From Chitinophagaceae bacterium (GTDB lineage Bacteria > Bacteroidota > Bacteroidia > Chitinophagales > Chitinophagaceae), in assembly GCA_016720745.1 (NCBI GenBank), contig JADKKA010000022.1:1240001-1304000 (forward strand): DNA of 64,000 bases. Reading direction: 5' to 3'. Numbering within the stretch: position 1 is the stretch's first letter; every line of letters begins with the position of its first letter. Under the pieces are notes generated by a model. It ran no database searches. It had not been told where the DNA came from and saw only the letters and a list, made by a program, of their open reading frames with translations. Shown piece after piece: positions 1 through 8,313 of this stretch. The position numbers and the translations under genes are program-made.

Positions 1-1
1 A

Positions 2-883
2 CTGACTGCTCAAATCCGTGAATTCAGTCAGACCGCCACCCCCAATAAAACAAATGCTGATAAAGTGAAAGCCCTCTTTAGCAACAATACCCAGCTTTTC
101 AAAAATCTGTATACAGGAGCTGGTATCAATGCCCCGCAAACATTGCGTTCAGCAAAGCCTTTTAAAACGATTTCCCTTTCAAAACTGTCCAGCTTAGTTG
201 CGCTTAAAAAATTGAAGCTGATCGGGAATCAGGAATTTACAAAAACCATTACTCCTCCTTTTCAGGATGCATGGGAATATAATTTTGATCATTCGAATGA
301 TGGAGGTTATCCGGATTCCAGTTTATCTGATTTTGCAACCGGGCTGCTTGCCTTCAAGGCAAATTCCGGAGCCACCTGTGAAACTTATCCGAATGCCAAC
401 TCTTGCAAATTAGGCTTATACCAACTAGGTTACCAGCAGCAATTTAAGGTACCCAATAACCCCGAAATCATTGCAGCAGAAATCAATTTTGAGTATGATT
501 ACTTATACACCGGTTGGGATACTTATGGAGCAATCACCGGAATTGATATGGTGGTGCAGGCGAATAACAAACTGAATAGTCAGTCATTTAATGAAATGCC
601 TGATTATTCTTTAAGTGATTATGGCAGTTTAGGCATTTGGAAAAAAATGGCAACTATTTATTCTCTTGATTCGGTTGATGCCAGTTTTGGTGAATTTCAT
701 GCAACCGGTTCATCTTCTTTTAAACTGGAAGGTTATGTTACCCCGGGTACAACCATTGAAATTAAAATCGGCATCGGTTATCCTTCCGGAACCAAAAGAG
801 GAATGTACGGCTGTTACCACTACGGAGAAATGAAATTGAAAAGAATCACCGTAAAATATTACAAGACAGGAGGCAATAATTAA
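2..883 (+). CDS. Hypothetical exported/surface-type protein, 5' truncated
   Basis: The reading frame is open to the left window edge, so the GTG at 65 is probably not the true start and the gene begins outside the window. At least 290 residues are visible. The C-terminal 190 residues are rich in Tyr, Gly, Ser and Asp and alternate polar and hydrophobic residues like a beta-sandwich, with the cysteine pair CETYPNANSC near residues 106-114 of the visible part. I do not recognise a family. The gene is convergent with the cyclase gene (stops about 1 bp apart). Its function is unknown; a secreted or cell-surface beta protein is a guess from composition. Confidence 0.6.
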   Translation: MTAQIREFSQTATPNKTNADKVKALFSNNTQLFKNLYTGAGINAPQTLRSAKPFKTISLSKLSSLVALKKLKLIGNQEFTKTITPPFQDAWEYNFDHSNDGGYPDSSLSDFATGLLAFKANSGATCETYPNANSCKLGLYQLGYQQQFKVPNNPEIIAAEINFEYDYLYTGWDTYGAITGIDMVVQANNKLNSQSFNEMPDYSLSDYGSLGIWKKMATIYSLDSVDASFGEFHATGSSSFKLEGYVTPGTTIEIKIGIGYPSGTKRGMYGCYHYGEMKLKRITVKYYKTGGNN

Positions 884-884
884 A

Positions 885-2810
885 TCAGAAATTAATCAGT
901 TGCTTCACCTTCCTGGTCAGCAGGGCCATATTCAGGTATTTGATATTCAGGAATTCGAAATCCCTGATGAGGAGCAGTGAAATAGCCGCTTCTTTCAAGG
1001 CAACTGCATTATTGAAACAATCAATGGCTTTGTCTCTCGCACCGGCATGTGCATATTGCAATCCCATCCAAAGCTGGGAGATATATTCGCTTCTTTCTTC
1101 CATTCCCTGGTAATAACTGTCCAGCGGTTGTTTCATAAGGGAGATGTCTCCGTTATTATAAAACTGCAGCAATCCTTTGTCATTGGCCTTCTCGGCTGCC
1201 AGGATGGCTTCGGCCTGGTTACCGGCTGACCAATGCAGTTTAGATAATTCGGAATAGAGCTTTTCCTTTTGTTCCGGCTCATGGAACTTGCTGATCCGCT
1301 CTTCCTGTAATGCCACGGCCGCTTCCAGATTATTCATATTGGCCATGAGGATCACTTTATTCTTGAGCAGAAAATCCCATACCGGGTTGATCTCAATACC
1401 CTGGTCATAAACCTGCAGTGCACCTTCATTATCACCCTTGGCCTGTAATAAAATGGCCAGCCAGAGATAGACATTGCTTTGATTGGCATTTAACCGGATA
1501 GCCCGCTGATAAGTGATCTCTGCTGCATGCCAGTCGAAATTCTGGAAATACCAGTACCCCAGCGAAGCCTGTGTTTCGCCGGAATAAGGATCCAGTCCGG
1601 CCGCCACATCAATATGTTTTTTCGCCTGCCAGAGCATTTGAACGGGATCCTCATATCCCCGGAAAGAGGATAATAAAAAACTATCCGCCAGACCCGCATA
1701 AGCTGCCGCAAATCCTTTGTCACGCGATACCGCCTGCTGAAAATAATCCCGGGCACTGAGTACATCTGCCTTGCTTCTTTTTTCCAGCATTAAACGACCC
1801 CGCATATAGAGATCATAAGCCTGCAGGTCAGCCGTTGGAATATAGTCCAGCTCCTGGGTTTCTTTTTTAGTCAATGATGTATTAAGCACAGAAGCAATAG
1901 CCAATGCCACTTCCCGCTGTATGGTAAAAATATCGTGCAGGGACCGGTCATAGGAATCGGCCCAGATATGTTCATCAGTGATCGCATTGATCAGCTGGGC
2001 AGTGATCCGCACTTTTTCTCCATGCCTTTGCACACTTCCTTCCAGGATCAGCGATACGCCTAATTCCTTTCCGATCTCTTTGACTGATTTCGGACTGGTT
2101 TTATACTGCATTACTGAAGTCCGTGAAATCACTTTATAAGCCCTGATCTTGGATAACTGGGTGATGATATCCTCTGTTAAGCCATCGCTGAAATAATCCT
2201 GCTGCGGATCGCTGCTGAGATTAGCAAAGGGAAGTACTGCGATATGATTGGCGTTGGATGAAGCGGCAGGAATAACTGGTGTTTCGGGCAAATGCATTTG
2301 TGCAGGAATGCCTTCCGTCAGTAACTGGTAGATCCGCATGGGATCTTTTACATTTTTCAGTTTCTCTTCCTTGACAAAAACCGATTCCAGTTCTTTTTTG
2401 TTGGCAATATTCCGGTATACCACTTCTGAAATATAAACCCCGCCGGCTGGTGCGAGTGATTGTATCCGGGAGGCGATATTCACCACATCTCCAAAAATAT
2501 TCCCGGCATGTACCAGCACATCACCCATGTGGATGCCGATCCTTACGGGTACCTGTGGTTCATTGTATAAATCTTCCTGTAATAGTTTGGCAAATTCCGC
2601 CGCATCGGTGGAGCTCTGAAAAAGCAGCAGCGAACCGTCCCCGTAATACTGAACGATTTTGCCATTGAGCTCTTCTGCCACCAGTTCCACTACTTCCCGG
2701 AACCGGTTGACTTTCTCTACAGCCAATTCCTCATTCTCCTGCATCATAGCCGTATAGCCTACGATGTCGGCAAATAGAATTGCTGCCAGCTGATGTGATT
2801 GTCCGGCCAT
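885..2810 (-). CDS. Class III adenylate/guanylate cyclase with TolB-like domain and TPRs
   Basis: A 641-residue protein. Residues 8-165 form a class III nucleotide cyclase catalytic domain: metal Asp15 in FADIVGYT, Asp58 in YYGDG, and the transition-state pair Asn111 and Arg115 in VNIASR. The position that is usually the base-selecting Lys before the GDG motif is Gln here (IVQYYGDG), so substrate choice (ATP or GTP) is uncertain. Residues about 190-315 resemble the TolB N-terminal/FlgO-like domain (IAVLPFANLSSDP, then a DIITQLSKI helix). Residues 330-620 hold TPR-like repeats, probably for protein contacts. No signal peptide or membrane segment is seen, so it is probably cytoplasmic. This architecture is common in bacteria but the signal sensed is unknown. 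Confidence 0.88.
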   Translation of the reverse strand: MAGQSHQLAAILFADIVGYTAMMQENEELAVEKVNRFREVVELVAEELNGKIVQYYGDGSLLLFQSSTDAAEFAKLLQEDLYNEPQVPVRIGIHMGDVLVHAGNIFGDVVNIASRIQSLAPAGGVYISEVVYRNIANKKELESVFVKEEKLKNVKDPMRIYQLLTEGIPAQMHLPETPVIPAASSNANHIAVLPFANLSSDPQQDYFSDGLTEDIITQLSKIRAYKVISRTSVMQYKTSPKSVKEIGKELGVSLILEGSVQRHGEKVRITAQLINAITDEHIWADSYDRSLHDIFTIQREVALAIASVLNTSLTKKETQELDYIPTADLQAYDLYMRGRLMLEKRSKADVLSARDYFQQAVSRDKGFAAAYAGLADSFLLSSFRGYEDPVQMLWQAKKHIDVAAGLDPYSGETQASLGYWYFQNFDWHAAEITYQRAIRLNANQSNVYLWLAILLQAKGDNEGALQVYDQGIEINPVWDFLLKNKVILMANMNNLEAAVALQEERISKFHEPEQKEKLYSELSKLHWSAGNQAEAILAAEKANDKGLLQFYNNGDISLMKQPLDSYYQGMEERSEYISQLWMGLQYAHAGARDKAIDCFNNAVALKEAAISLLLIRDFEFLNIKYLNMALLTRKVKQLINF

Positions 2811-2902
2811 TGGTTAAAGTTGGAGGCCGAAGGTAGCAAAAGAAGCAGTAGCGGCGTTGTAATAACCCGCTGAACTGTAAGGTTGGGTGTATGAAATGTG
2901 GA

Positions 2903-3154
2903 TTAATTCTCTGTTTCCGATTTAAAGAAGCCCAGGTCGGCAAGGATGATGGCCGGACTGGTGTAATTCAATAAAGTGGAATGGAGGTTTTTTTCCAGTT
3001 CGTCCTTGGTCCGGCAAAAAGATGCCTTGATCAGGGATAATTTGTAAGAATTAATCTTGAACTGAGATAATCTTGACATCTGACCAATATAGTCATCGTC
3101 GAGATGAAAGGACTCGGCAATATATGCCTGGTCATTACAGTAGGACTGGTTCAT
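2903..3154 (-). CDS. Small hypothetical protein
   Basis: An 83-residue frame with an ATG start, 92 bp upstream of the cyclase gene on the same strand, so the two could be co-transcribed. The composition is protein-like and there is no signal peptide or recognisable domain. A competing frame on the plus strand (3104-3424) overlaps it and runs into the next gene, which makes that one less likely. I cannot assign a function and am only moderately sure that it is translated. Confidence 0.35.
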   Translation of the reverse strand: MNQSYCNDQAYIAESFHLDDDYIGQMSRLSQFKINSYKLSLIKASFCRTKDELEKNLHSTLLNYTSPAIILADLGFFKSETEN

Positions 3155-3262
3155 AACTTAGGATATTGGTTACTGATTGGATGGCCGGTTGCCCGGTCTG
3201 GATTTCACTATAAAGCTGAACCTAATTTACCGGCTGGTAAAGAAAACAGTCAAAAAAAGGGT

Positions 3263-3270
3263 TACTTTTG
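3263..3270 (+). promoter_or_regulatory. Bacteroidota -7 box (TAnnTTTG) candidate
   Basis: TACTTTTG matches the Bacteroidota -7 consensus TAnnTTTG, about 95 bp upstream of the E-set gene at 3366. No TTG -33 box is clear at the expected 19-21 bp spacing, so support is weak. Confidence 0.3.
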
Positions 3271-3365
3271 CCAAAATCGCGTATTAACGGCTGGGAAAAC
3301 TACGATACCCCTGCGATTGCCATTTGCCGTGAACCTCTTACTGACTCAAAATCAAAGCAAAACAA

Positions 3366-3656
3366 ATGGTACAAAAAACTTATTTCAAGACAAAAGACTA
3401 TTGCAAAGTAAAATTCTCCTTTAAAGTGGAGGATGCTGAAACCGTTGAAATACTCGGTCTCAACAGTGATTGGGAAAATTCCGTCCTGATGAGTAAGAAG
3501 AAAGATGGCAGTTTCAGTGCTGATGTGAATCTCCCCAAAGAAACCAGACATGAATTCAAGTACCTGGTCAACGAAACGATTTGGCTGAACGAACCAGCAG
3601 CTGATAGTGAAGCACCGAATGTATACGGTGGTTCCAACAGTGTGATCGTCCTTTAA
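3366..3656 (+). CDS. Stand-alone isoamylase/CBM48-like early-set domain protein
   Basis: A 96-residue protein that consists only of an Ig-like early-set domain. The KVKFSF start, the GLNSDW turn and the FKYLVNETIW strand are typical of glycogen-binding E-set/CBM48 domains found at the N-terminus of branching and debranching enzymes. In this family the domain binds alpha-glucan or acts as a protein-protein adaptor. There is no catalytic domain and no signal peptide, so it is probably a cytoplasmic single-domain protein. Two terminator hairpins follow it, so it appears to be monocistronic. Confidence 0.8.
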   Translation: MVQKTYFKTKDYCKVKFSFKVEDAETVEILGLNSDWENSVLMSKKKDGSFSADVNLPKETRHEFKYLVNETIWLNEPAADSEAPNVYGGSNSVIVL

Positions 3657-3680
3657 TTTATTTCGAAACTTTTTTTGATA

Positions 3681-3708
3681 CAGACGCCCGTTCTTCGGGC
3701 GCCTGTTT
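3681..3708 (+). terminator. Rho-independent terminator
   Basis: A 10-bp stem with one mismatch (arms around 3681-3690 and 3696-3705, GCCCG/CGGGC core), a short TTCTT loop and then TTTTC. It lies 25 bp after the stop of the E-set gene. Confidence 0.7.
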
Positions 3709-3750
3709 TCTTATGTCTGTCTGTTAAAAACAGGCAGTATCTCAAAAAAT

Positions 3751-3794
3751 AAAAAGGGCCGTACCAATCTTTGATACGGCCCTTTTTATTTTTT
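3751..3794. terminator. Strong, possibly bidirectional terminator
   Basis: A perfect 13-bp stem: arms 3751-3763 and 3775-3787 (GGGCCGTA with TACGGCCC plus A/T flanks) and an 11-nt loop. It has an A-run on the left and a T-run on the right, so it could terminate transcription from both sides. It lies 90 bp upstream of the DUF3095 gene. Confidence 0.75.
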
Positions 3795-3845
3795 TCTCTC
3801 CATTGTGCTTCTTTGTTTTTTGTATCTTGTTTCTTTCTATTTAGC

Positions 3846-3875
3846 CCAATACCTAATTCCCAATAACTAATTCCC
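3846..3875 (-). repeat. Heptad AT-rich repeat patch (partial copy)
   Basis: Read on the minus strand this is a short run of seven-base units such as GGGAATT and AGTTATT, the same AT-rich motif found in the large intergenic repeats at 31.7, 34.2 and 38.3 kb. It ends exactly at the ATG of the DUF3095 gene. Confidence 0.5.
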
Positions 3876-5027
3876 ATGTCATCCACCGATCAATTTTACT
3901 CCCGTCTCCCGGTGAATGAAATTCCACTGAGCGAATTACTGGCAGAAGATCACCTTTTCTTCCGCATTCCTGAGAATTGGCATGTGATCATCACCGATGT
4001 AAAAAAATCAACGGAAGCCGTTGCCGCCGGTTTACATGAAACGGTGAACCTGGTGGCTACCGGCAGCATAGTGGCCGTATTGAATATTGTATATAAAGCA
4101 GAGATTACCATTCCATTTTTCTTTGGCGGTGATGGTGCCACTTTTATCATCCCCCCTTCTATTCTGGAACCCTGCAAAAAAGCCCTGCTGCTTCATCAGG
4201 ATAACACGGAAAAAAATTTCAACCTCCAACTACGTGTAGGGCTGGTACCCGTGAATGATATTTATGCAGCCGGTCAAGAATTAAAAGTCACCAAACTCAA
4301 AACCTCACAGCTATTTGCCATTCCGGTGATGCTGGGCAAGGGACTTTCCCATGCAGAGAAAATTATAAAGTCAGAAGATTTTAATATGCCGGCCATGCCA
4401 TTACCAGATGAAGAACTGGACATGACCGGTATGGAATGCCGCTGGGACCGCATTAAACCACCAGTCACAAATGATGAAGTGGTCAGCCTGCTGGTGATAG
4501 CCCGTGACGGTGTAAGCCAGGCCAGTGCCTTTCAACAGGTAATAAAGCAACTGGACCGGATCTATGGTGATCCGGATAAAAGAAAACCCATTACTGTTTC
4601 ACAGTTGAAATTAAAGGCAACAGTGTCCAAGATCACCCGGGAAATGAAGGCTAAACTGGGGGGCTATCAACCACTTTATCTGATACAAAAACTTTTCACC
4701 ACGCTGCTGGGCAGGGTATATTTCAAAACAAAAACAGGGAAAAATTATTTACAGCAACTGGTGCAGTTATCGGATACCCTCGTGATAGACGGACGAATCA
4801 ATACCGTCATTTCCGGCACCACTGCACAAAGACAGGAACTAAAAGAAGCCCTGGATCAGCTTGAACAGTCATCCCTTATCTGGTATGGCCTTTTTGTTAG
4901 TAAAGAATCGGTGCTATCCTGCTATGTCAGAAATATGAATGAAAAACATATCCACTTTGTAGATGGTTCCGATGGCGGTTACACCCGGGCTGCGATAGAA
5001 TTAAAACAAAAACTCAGGCAGTCCTGA
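3876..5027 (+). CDS. DUF3095 family protein, cyclase-like
   Basis: A 383-residue protein matching the DUF3095 family by its N-terminus (FYSRLPVNEIPLSELL) and the block WHVIITDVKKST followed by FFFGGDGATFIIP. These blocks parallel the class III cyclase motifs F-D-I-x-G, GDG and VRIG: Asp41 and Asp86 sit where the two metal-binding Asp residues would be, and LRVGLVPV (about residues 118-125) matches the following strand. The C-terminal 160 residues are unlike cyclases. No signal peptide is present. The cyclase similarity is my reading of the sequence; enzymatic activity is unproven. Confidence 0.8.
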   Translation: MSSTDQFYSRLPVNEIPLSELLAEDHLFFRIPENWHVIITDVKKSTEAVAAGLHETVNLVATGSIVAVLNIVYKAEITIPFFFGGDGATFIIPPSILEPCKKALLLHQDNTEKNFNLQLRVGLVPVNDIYAAGQELKVTKLKTSQLFAIPVMLGKGLSHAEKIIKSEDFNMPAMPLPDEELDMTGMECRWDRIKPPVTNDEVVSLLVIARDGVSQASAFQQVIKQLDRIYGDPDKRKPITVSQLKLKATVSKITREMKAKLGGYQPLYLIQKLFTTLLGRVYFKTKTGKNYLQQLVQLSDTLVIDGRINTVISGTTAQRQELKEALDQLEQSSLIWYGLFVSKESVLSCYVRNMNEKHIHFVDGSDGGYTRAAIELKQKLRQS

Positions 5028-5108
5028 ACAGTTATTCACCCCCATTTTGTTTTTGACCGGCTTATCTTAATTTTATACTGTCTTTCCATTCACCCATAAA
5101 CCTGATTC

Positions 5109-6821
5109 ATGTCCAAGAAAAATTGGCTCTTCGGAGCAGTATTGCTGATCATTTTTTCCTGCAATTCCAAAAAGGATAAAGAAGAACAAACAGAACAGCC
5201 TGAGATCGAAAACGTAGACGCCCCCGAAGAAAAAACGGGAAAGGCCAAAAAAGTAACCGACCGCGATTACAGTATTGATGAAAATACGGCTTACAATAAT
5301 GTGTTCCTTGACAGCATGGCCATGGAACGATATATTGAAACCCGCCAGCTCTCCGATAAAAAAATTGCGCGCAGAATCCGCAGCTTTTACAACGCCCGCA
5401 ATTACCAGTACGCCTGGTTTGCCCCTAGCGGCCTGACCGAACAGGCCCGCTTTTTCTGGAACCAGTATGATTATGCAGTCACCCACCTGAAAGACAGCAG
5501 CCTGTTGAATTCCGGTTTTTATAAAAAAGCAGATGGCTATATGAGCCAGGAAAAAGTAGTCTTCAGCAGCAAAGACTCAGGCATGCTGCAAACCGAGTTT
5601 GGCTTTACAGAACATTTCATCCGCTATATCAACAGTACCTACGAAAAAGGGTATGTAAAAAGAAAAGAGCAGGAAAAATTCATCCCCATCAAAAAGATGT
5701 ATCCGATGATCATGGCCGACTCCCTGCTGAATAAGAAACACAAGGATGAAAAATATTATGAAGATGTAAACCCCATGTATGCGGCACTGAAAAAACAACT
5801 GGGGGTTTATTTCGAAATCGCCCGCCTCGGTGGCTGGCCGGAAATCCCTGTTATCAAGGGAAGTTTGAAAAAAGAGGCCAGCGATCCGGCCATTCCGCTG
5901 GTTAAAAAAAGACTGCAGCTGACAGGTGACATGCCTGGCAAAGACAGTTCAGCCATTTTTACCGATACCCTGGAACTGGCTGTCAAAAAATTCCAGCATT
6001 CCCTGGGTTATAAACAAACGGGTATTCTTTCAGCCGGACTGATTAAAGACATGAATGTAAGTGCTGATAAAAGAGTGCAACAGATTTTAATCAATATGGA
6101 CCGGATGAGATGGATGCCTCAGCAACCCAAAGGCAACCTGATCATTGTAAATATTCCGGAATTCATCCTGCATGTATACGACGGAAATCAATCCGTTTTT
6201 GATATGGTTGTAGTGGTCGGAAAAGTGGGCAATAATACCATGATGTTCAATGGCGATCTCAGCTACCTGGTATTCAGTCCCTACTGGAATGTTCCCCAAA
6301 GCATCATCAAAAATGAAATCTTACCGGCAATTGCCCGCAACCCTGGCTATCTGGATAGAAAGAATATGGAGAAATATGGCAATGGGATCCGGCAACGCCC
6401 TGGCCCCGGAAATGCACTGGGCAAGGTTAAATTCATTTTCCCCAACAGTTTCAATATGTATTTTCATGATACACCTTCCAAAGGATTCTTCAATGAGGAT
6501 AAAAGAGCATTCAGTCATGGCTGTATCCGCCTGAGTGAGCCACAGAAAATGGCTGAATGGCTGCTGCGAAATGAAACGGAATGGACCCGGGAAAAAATAG
6601 TAGCGGCGATGAACCGTACCAGCGAACAAATGGTCAAACTCAAACAACCGGTACCGGTTTTTATCATCTATTATACCGCCTGGGTAGATAATGATGGCAA
6701 CCTGCAGTTCAGGGACGATGTGTACAAGCACGATGCTGAACTCGCCGGCAAAATGTTTGACCAGCGTCCGGCCACTACAGTCGTGAAAGTTGATAATATG
6801 AAAGTCCCCGGAAAAGAATAA
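5109..6821 (+). CDS. L,D-transpeptidase, YcbB-like lipoprotein
   Basis: A 570-residue envelope protein. The N-terminus is a lipoprotein signal (IIFSCN lipobox near residue 18) followed by a charged linker. A peptidoglycan-binding-like segment lies around residues 265-320, and the YkuD catalytic domain covers about residues 340-500 with the hallmark SHGCIRL, whose Cys (near residue 470) is the nucleophile, and an upstream HDTPSKGFF His. The order of domains is that of YcbB/LdtD-type enzymes, which make 3-3 cross-links in peptidoglycan or attach proteins to it. A good terminator follows, so it appears monocistronic. Confidence 0.92.
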   Translation: MSKKNWLFGAVLLIIFSCNSKKDKEEQTEQPEIENVDAPEEKTGKAKKVTDRDYSIDENTAYNNVFLDSMAMERYIETRQLSDKKIARRIRSFYNARNYQYAWFAPSGLTEQARFFWNQYDYAVTHLKDSSLLNSGFYKKADGYMSQEKVVFSSKDSGMLQTEFGFTEHFIRYINSTYEKGYVKRKEQEKFIPIKKMYPMIMADSLLNKKHKDEKYYEDVNPMYAALKKQLGVYFEIARLGGWPEIPVIKGSLKKEASDPAIPLVKKRLQLTGDMPGKDSSAIFTDTLELAVKKFQHSLGYKQTGILSAGLIKDMNVSADKRVQQILINMDRMRWMPQQPKGNLIIVNIPEFILHVYDGNQSVFDMVVVVGKVGNNTMMFNGDLSYLVFSPYWNVPQSIIKNEILPAIARNPGYLDRKNMEKYGNGIRQRPGPGNALGKVKFIFPNSFNMYFHDTPSKGFFNEDKRAFSHGCIRLSEPQKMAEWLLRNETEWTREKIVAAMNRTSEQMVKLKQPVPVFIIYYTAWVDNDGNLQFRDDVYKHDAELAGKMFDQRPATTVVKVDNMKVPGKE

Positions 6822-6850
6822 CCCACACTACCGCTTATCCCAAAAAATTG

Positions 6851-6882
6851 AACGCTGTACCTGCCGGTGCAGCGTTTTTTCT
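6851..6882 (+). terminator. Rho-independent terminator after the L,D-transpeptidase
   Basis: An 11-bp stem including one U-G pair (arms 6851-6861 and 6866-6876), TGCC loop and a six-T run. It lies 29 bp after the stop codon. Confidence 0.85.
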
Positions 6883-6931
6883 TTCTTGCTTGCCATGATG
6901 ATACCGGCTGTGCAAACCAAAACAAAAAGTT

Positions 6932-7240
6932 ATGGTAAGGTATATTATGTCTTTTGCAGTTCCTTCCGGTCAGCAAAAGATTGCACAAAGGATGATTGAT
7001 GAATATTTCGATGACCTCAGCCGTCATGGACCCGGAGGAATGCGCAGCCAGTGCTATGCCACCGCAGAGGATGATTGCCGGTTTGTACATATCAAAAGTT
7101 TTAAGAAAGAATCAGTGGCTAACCAGCATTTCCGCTCACCCGGCTTTAAAACCTATTTGAGCAGACTGGCCCTGCTTTGTGGCCAAACACCGGGCTTTTC
7201 CCGGTTGCAGCAGCAACAAACCTTTGAATCCATTTATTAG
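6932..7240 (+). CDS. Antibiotic-biosynthesis-monooxygenase-like (ABM) small protein
   Basis: A 102-residue protein. The pattern of a first strand (VRYIMSFAVPSG), a long helix, a strand with FVHIKSFKKES and then a HFRSPGFKTYL helix fits the dimeric alpha-beta barrel fold of ABM/putative quinol monooxygenases. Members act on small aromatic substrates or serve as stress proteins; the substrate cannot be read here. It lies between the L,D-transpeptidase terminator and the universal stress gene. Confidence 0.6.
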   Translation: MVRYIMSFAVPSGQQKIAQRMIDEYFDDLSRHGPGGMRSQCYATAEDDCRFVHIKSFKKESVANQHFRSPGFKTYLSRLALLCGQTPGFSRLQQQQTFESIY

Positions 7241-7274
7241 CAGGAATTCTTTTCGGGATTGGTTATCAATTCAG

Positions 7275-7282
7275 TAAATTTG
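7275..7282 (+). promoter_or_regulatory. Candidate -7 box for the universal stress gene
   Basis: TAAATTTG fits TAnnTTTG and lies 24 bp upstream of the ATG at 7306. The nearest TTG is at a poor spacing (13 bp), so only the -7 element is supported. Confidence 0.3.
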
Positions 7283-7305
7283 GATGCAGCAAACAAAAAC
7301 CCGGC

Positions 7306-8091
7306 ATGCATCGAGTTATAATTCCCGTAGACTTTTCTGAAACTTCCCTGAATGCAGCCCGCTATACAGCGAAAATGCTCGCAGGTAAGGAAGATGCTGT
7401 AGCCGTACTTTATACCAATTATGAAAGCCATGATGACCTGGATGTTTGCACCAATTACCAGGAAAGCCTGAAAAAAGAATTCCTGCGCGCCGGAGTCAGA
7501 AAGGTGGAATGTGAAAAAGAAATGGGCGGCGATCTCATTGACAATATTTCCCGGATGGCACATACCACAAGGGCCACCTTGATTGTAATGGGCATCACCG
7601 GAAAATCTGCCATCCGTGCAGCCATGTTCGGCAGTAATACCCTTCGACTGATTGATAAGAACCTCTACCCAGTGATGATCATCCCACCGGATGCGGTTTA
7701 TAACGGATTAAGCAATGTTGCTTTTGCTTCAGATTTCAAGAACGTTGAAAATGTGACCCCTTCTGCCCTGATCAGCTCCGTACTGGAGATGTTCAATCCG
7801 AAACTGCATATCATACATGTCAATAAGGATGTATATGTTTCTCTTCCTGATGACTTAAAGGAAGGAAAGGAAAAACTGGCCAGCATGTTCAGCCAGTTCA
7901 ATACTGAGTTCTATTTCATCACTAAAAACGACTTTTTCGAAGCGGTTGATACTTTTGTGAAAGATTACAAAATTGATGTATTGATTACCATACCCAAACA
8001 CCAGAGCAACGCTACTTCCATTTTCAAGTCTACCCATACCAAACGCCTGGCCTATCATAGCCATATCCCGATCCTGGCCGCCCACGAATAA
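7306..8091 (+). CDS. Universal stress protein, tandem UspA domains
   Basis: A 261-residue protein with two UspA-like alpha/beta domains (about 1-125 and 130-261). The first ends in the ATP-binding signature GITGKSAIRAAMFGSNT (G-x2-G-x9-G-S type). The second lacks a clear copy of that motif, so it may be degenerate. Such proteins help survival under stress or starvation, usually by binding ATP and acting on partners. It is probably cytoplasmic and stands alone. Confidence 0.88.
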   Translation: MHRVIIPVDFSETSLNAARYTAKMLAGKEDAVAVLYTNYESHDDLDVCTNYQESLKKEFLRAGVRKVECEKEMGGDLIDNISRMAHTTRATLIVMGITGKSAIRAAMFGSNTLRLIDKNLYPVMIIPPDAVYNGLSNVAFASDFKNVENVTPSALISSVLEMFNPKLHIIHVNKDVYVSLPDDLKEGKEKLASMFSQFNTEFYFITKNDFFEAVDTFVKDYKIDVLITIPKHQSNATSIFKSTHTKRLAYHSHIPILAAHE

Positions 8092-8112
8092 AAGCAGATC
8101 AAATTCCCGTAC

Positions 8113-8143
8113 TTGCGGGGCAGCAAAACATGAATTACCTTTG
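8113..8143 (+). promoter_or_regulatory. Canonical Bacteroidota promoter (TTG-N20-TACCTTTG)
   Basis: TTG at 8113-8115, a 20-bp spacer and TACCTTTG at 8136-8143. This is the best -33/-7 match I found in the window. It lies 12 bp before a 27-codon frame and 170 bp before the arginase-family gene, which it probably drives. Confidence 0.55.
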
Positions 8144-8154
8144 CCATTGCGCAT

Positions 8155-8238
8155 ATGAAACCTGTTCAGCAGATCATAAAACATATTTACCGCTTTGCAG
8201 AGCAATCGCTGCCTGCTAATTTCTATATCCCGGATTAA
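8155..8238 (+). CDS. Possible 27-residue leader or small protein
   Basis: An ATG frame of 27 codons starts 12 bp after the promoter above. The peptide is mixed hydrophobic and basic (MKPVQQIIKHIYRFAEQ) and ends in NFYIPD. It could be a leader peptide for the downstream arginase-family gene, a small protein, or chance. There is no Arg run that would suggest attenuation by arginine. Confidence 0.3.
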   Translation: MKPVQQIIKHIYRFAEQSLPANFYIPD

Positions 8239-8313
8239 CAGGACCTCTTATTTTCCTGACTTTACTTTTCTGCGCCAACGGCCCCGCCGTATTGTTTTAC
8301 GAATACTTATTGT

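Noticed and set aside
3104..3424. 106-residue plus-strand frame overlapping the small minus-strand gene
   Set aside because: Overlaps the well-supported E-set gene at its 3' end and lacks family sense; composition changes along its length.
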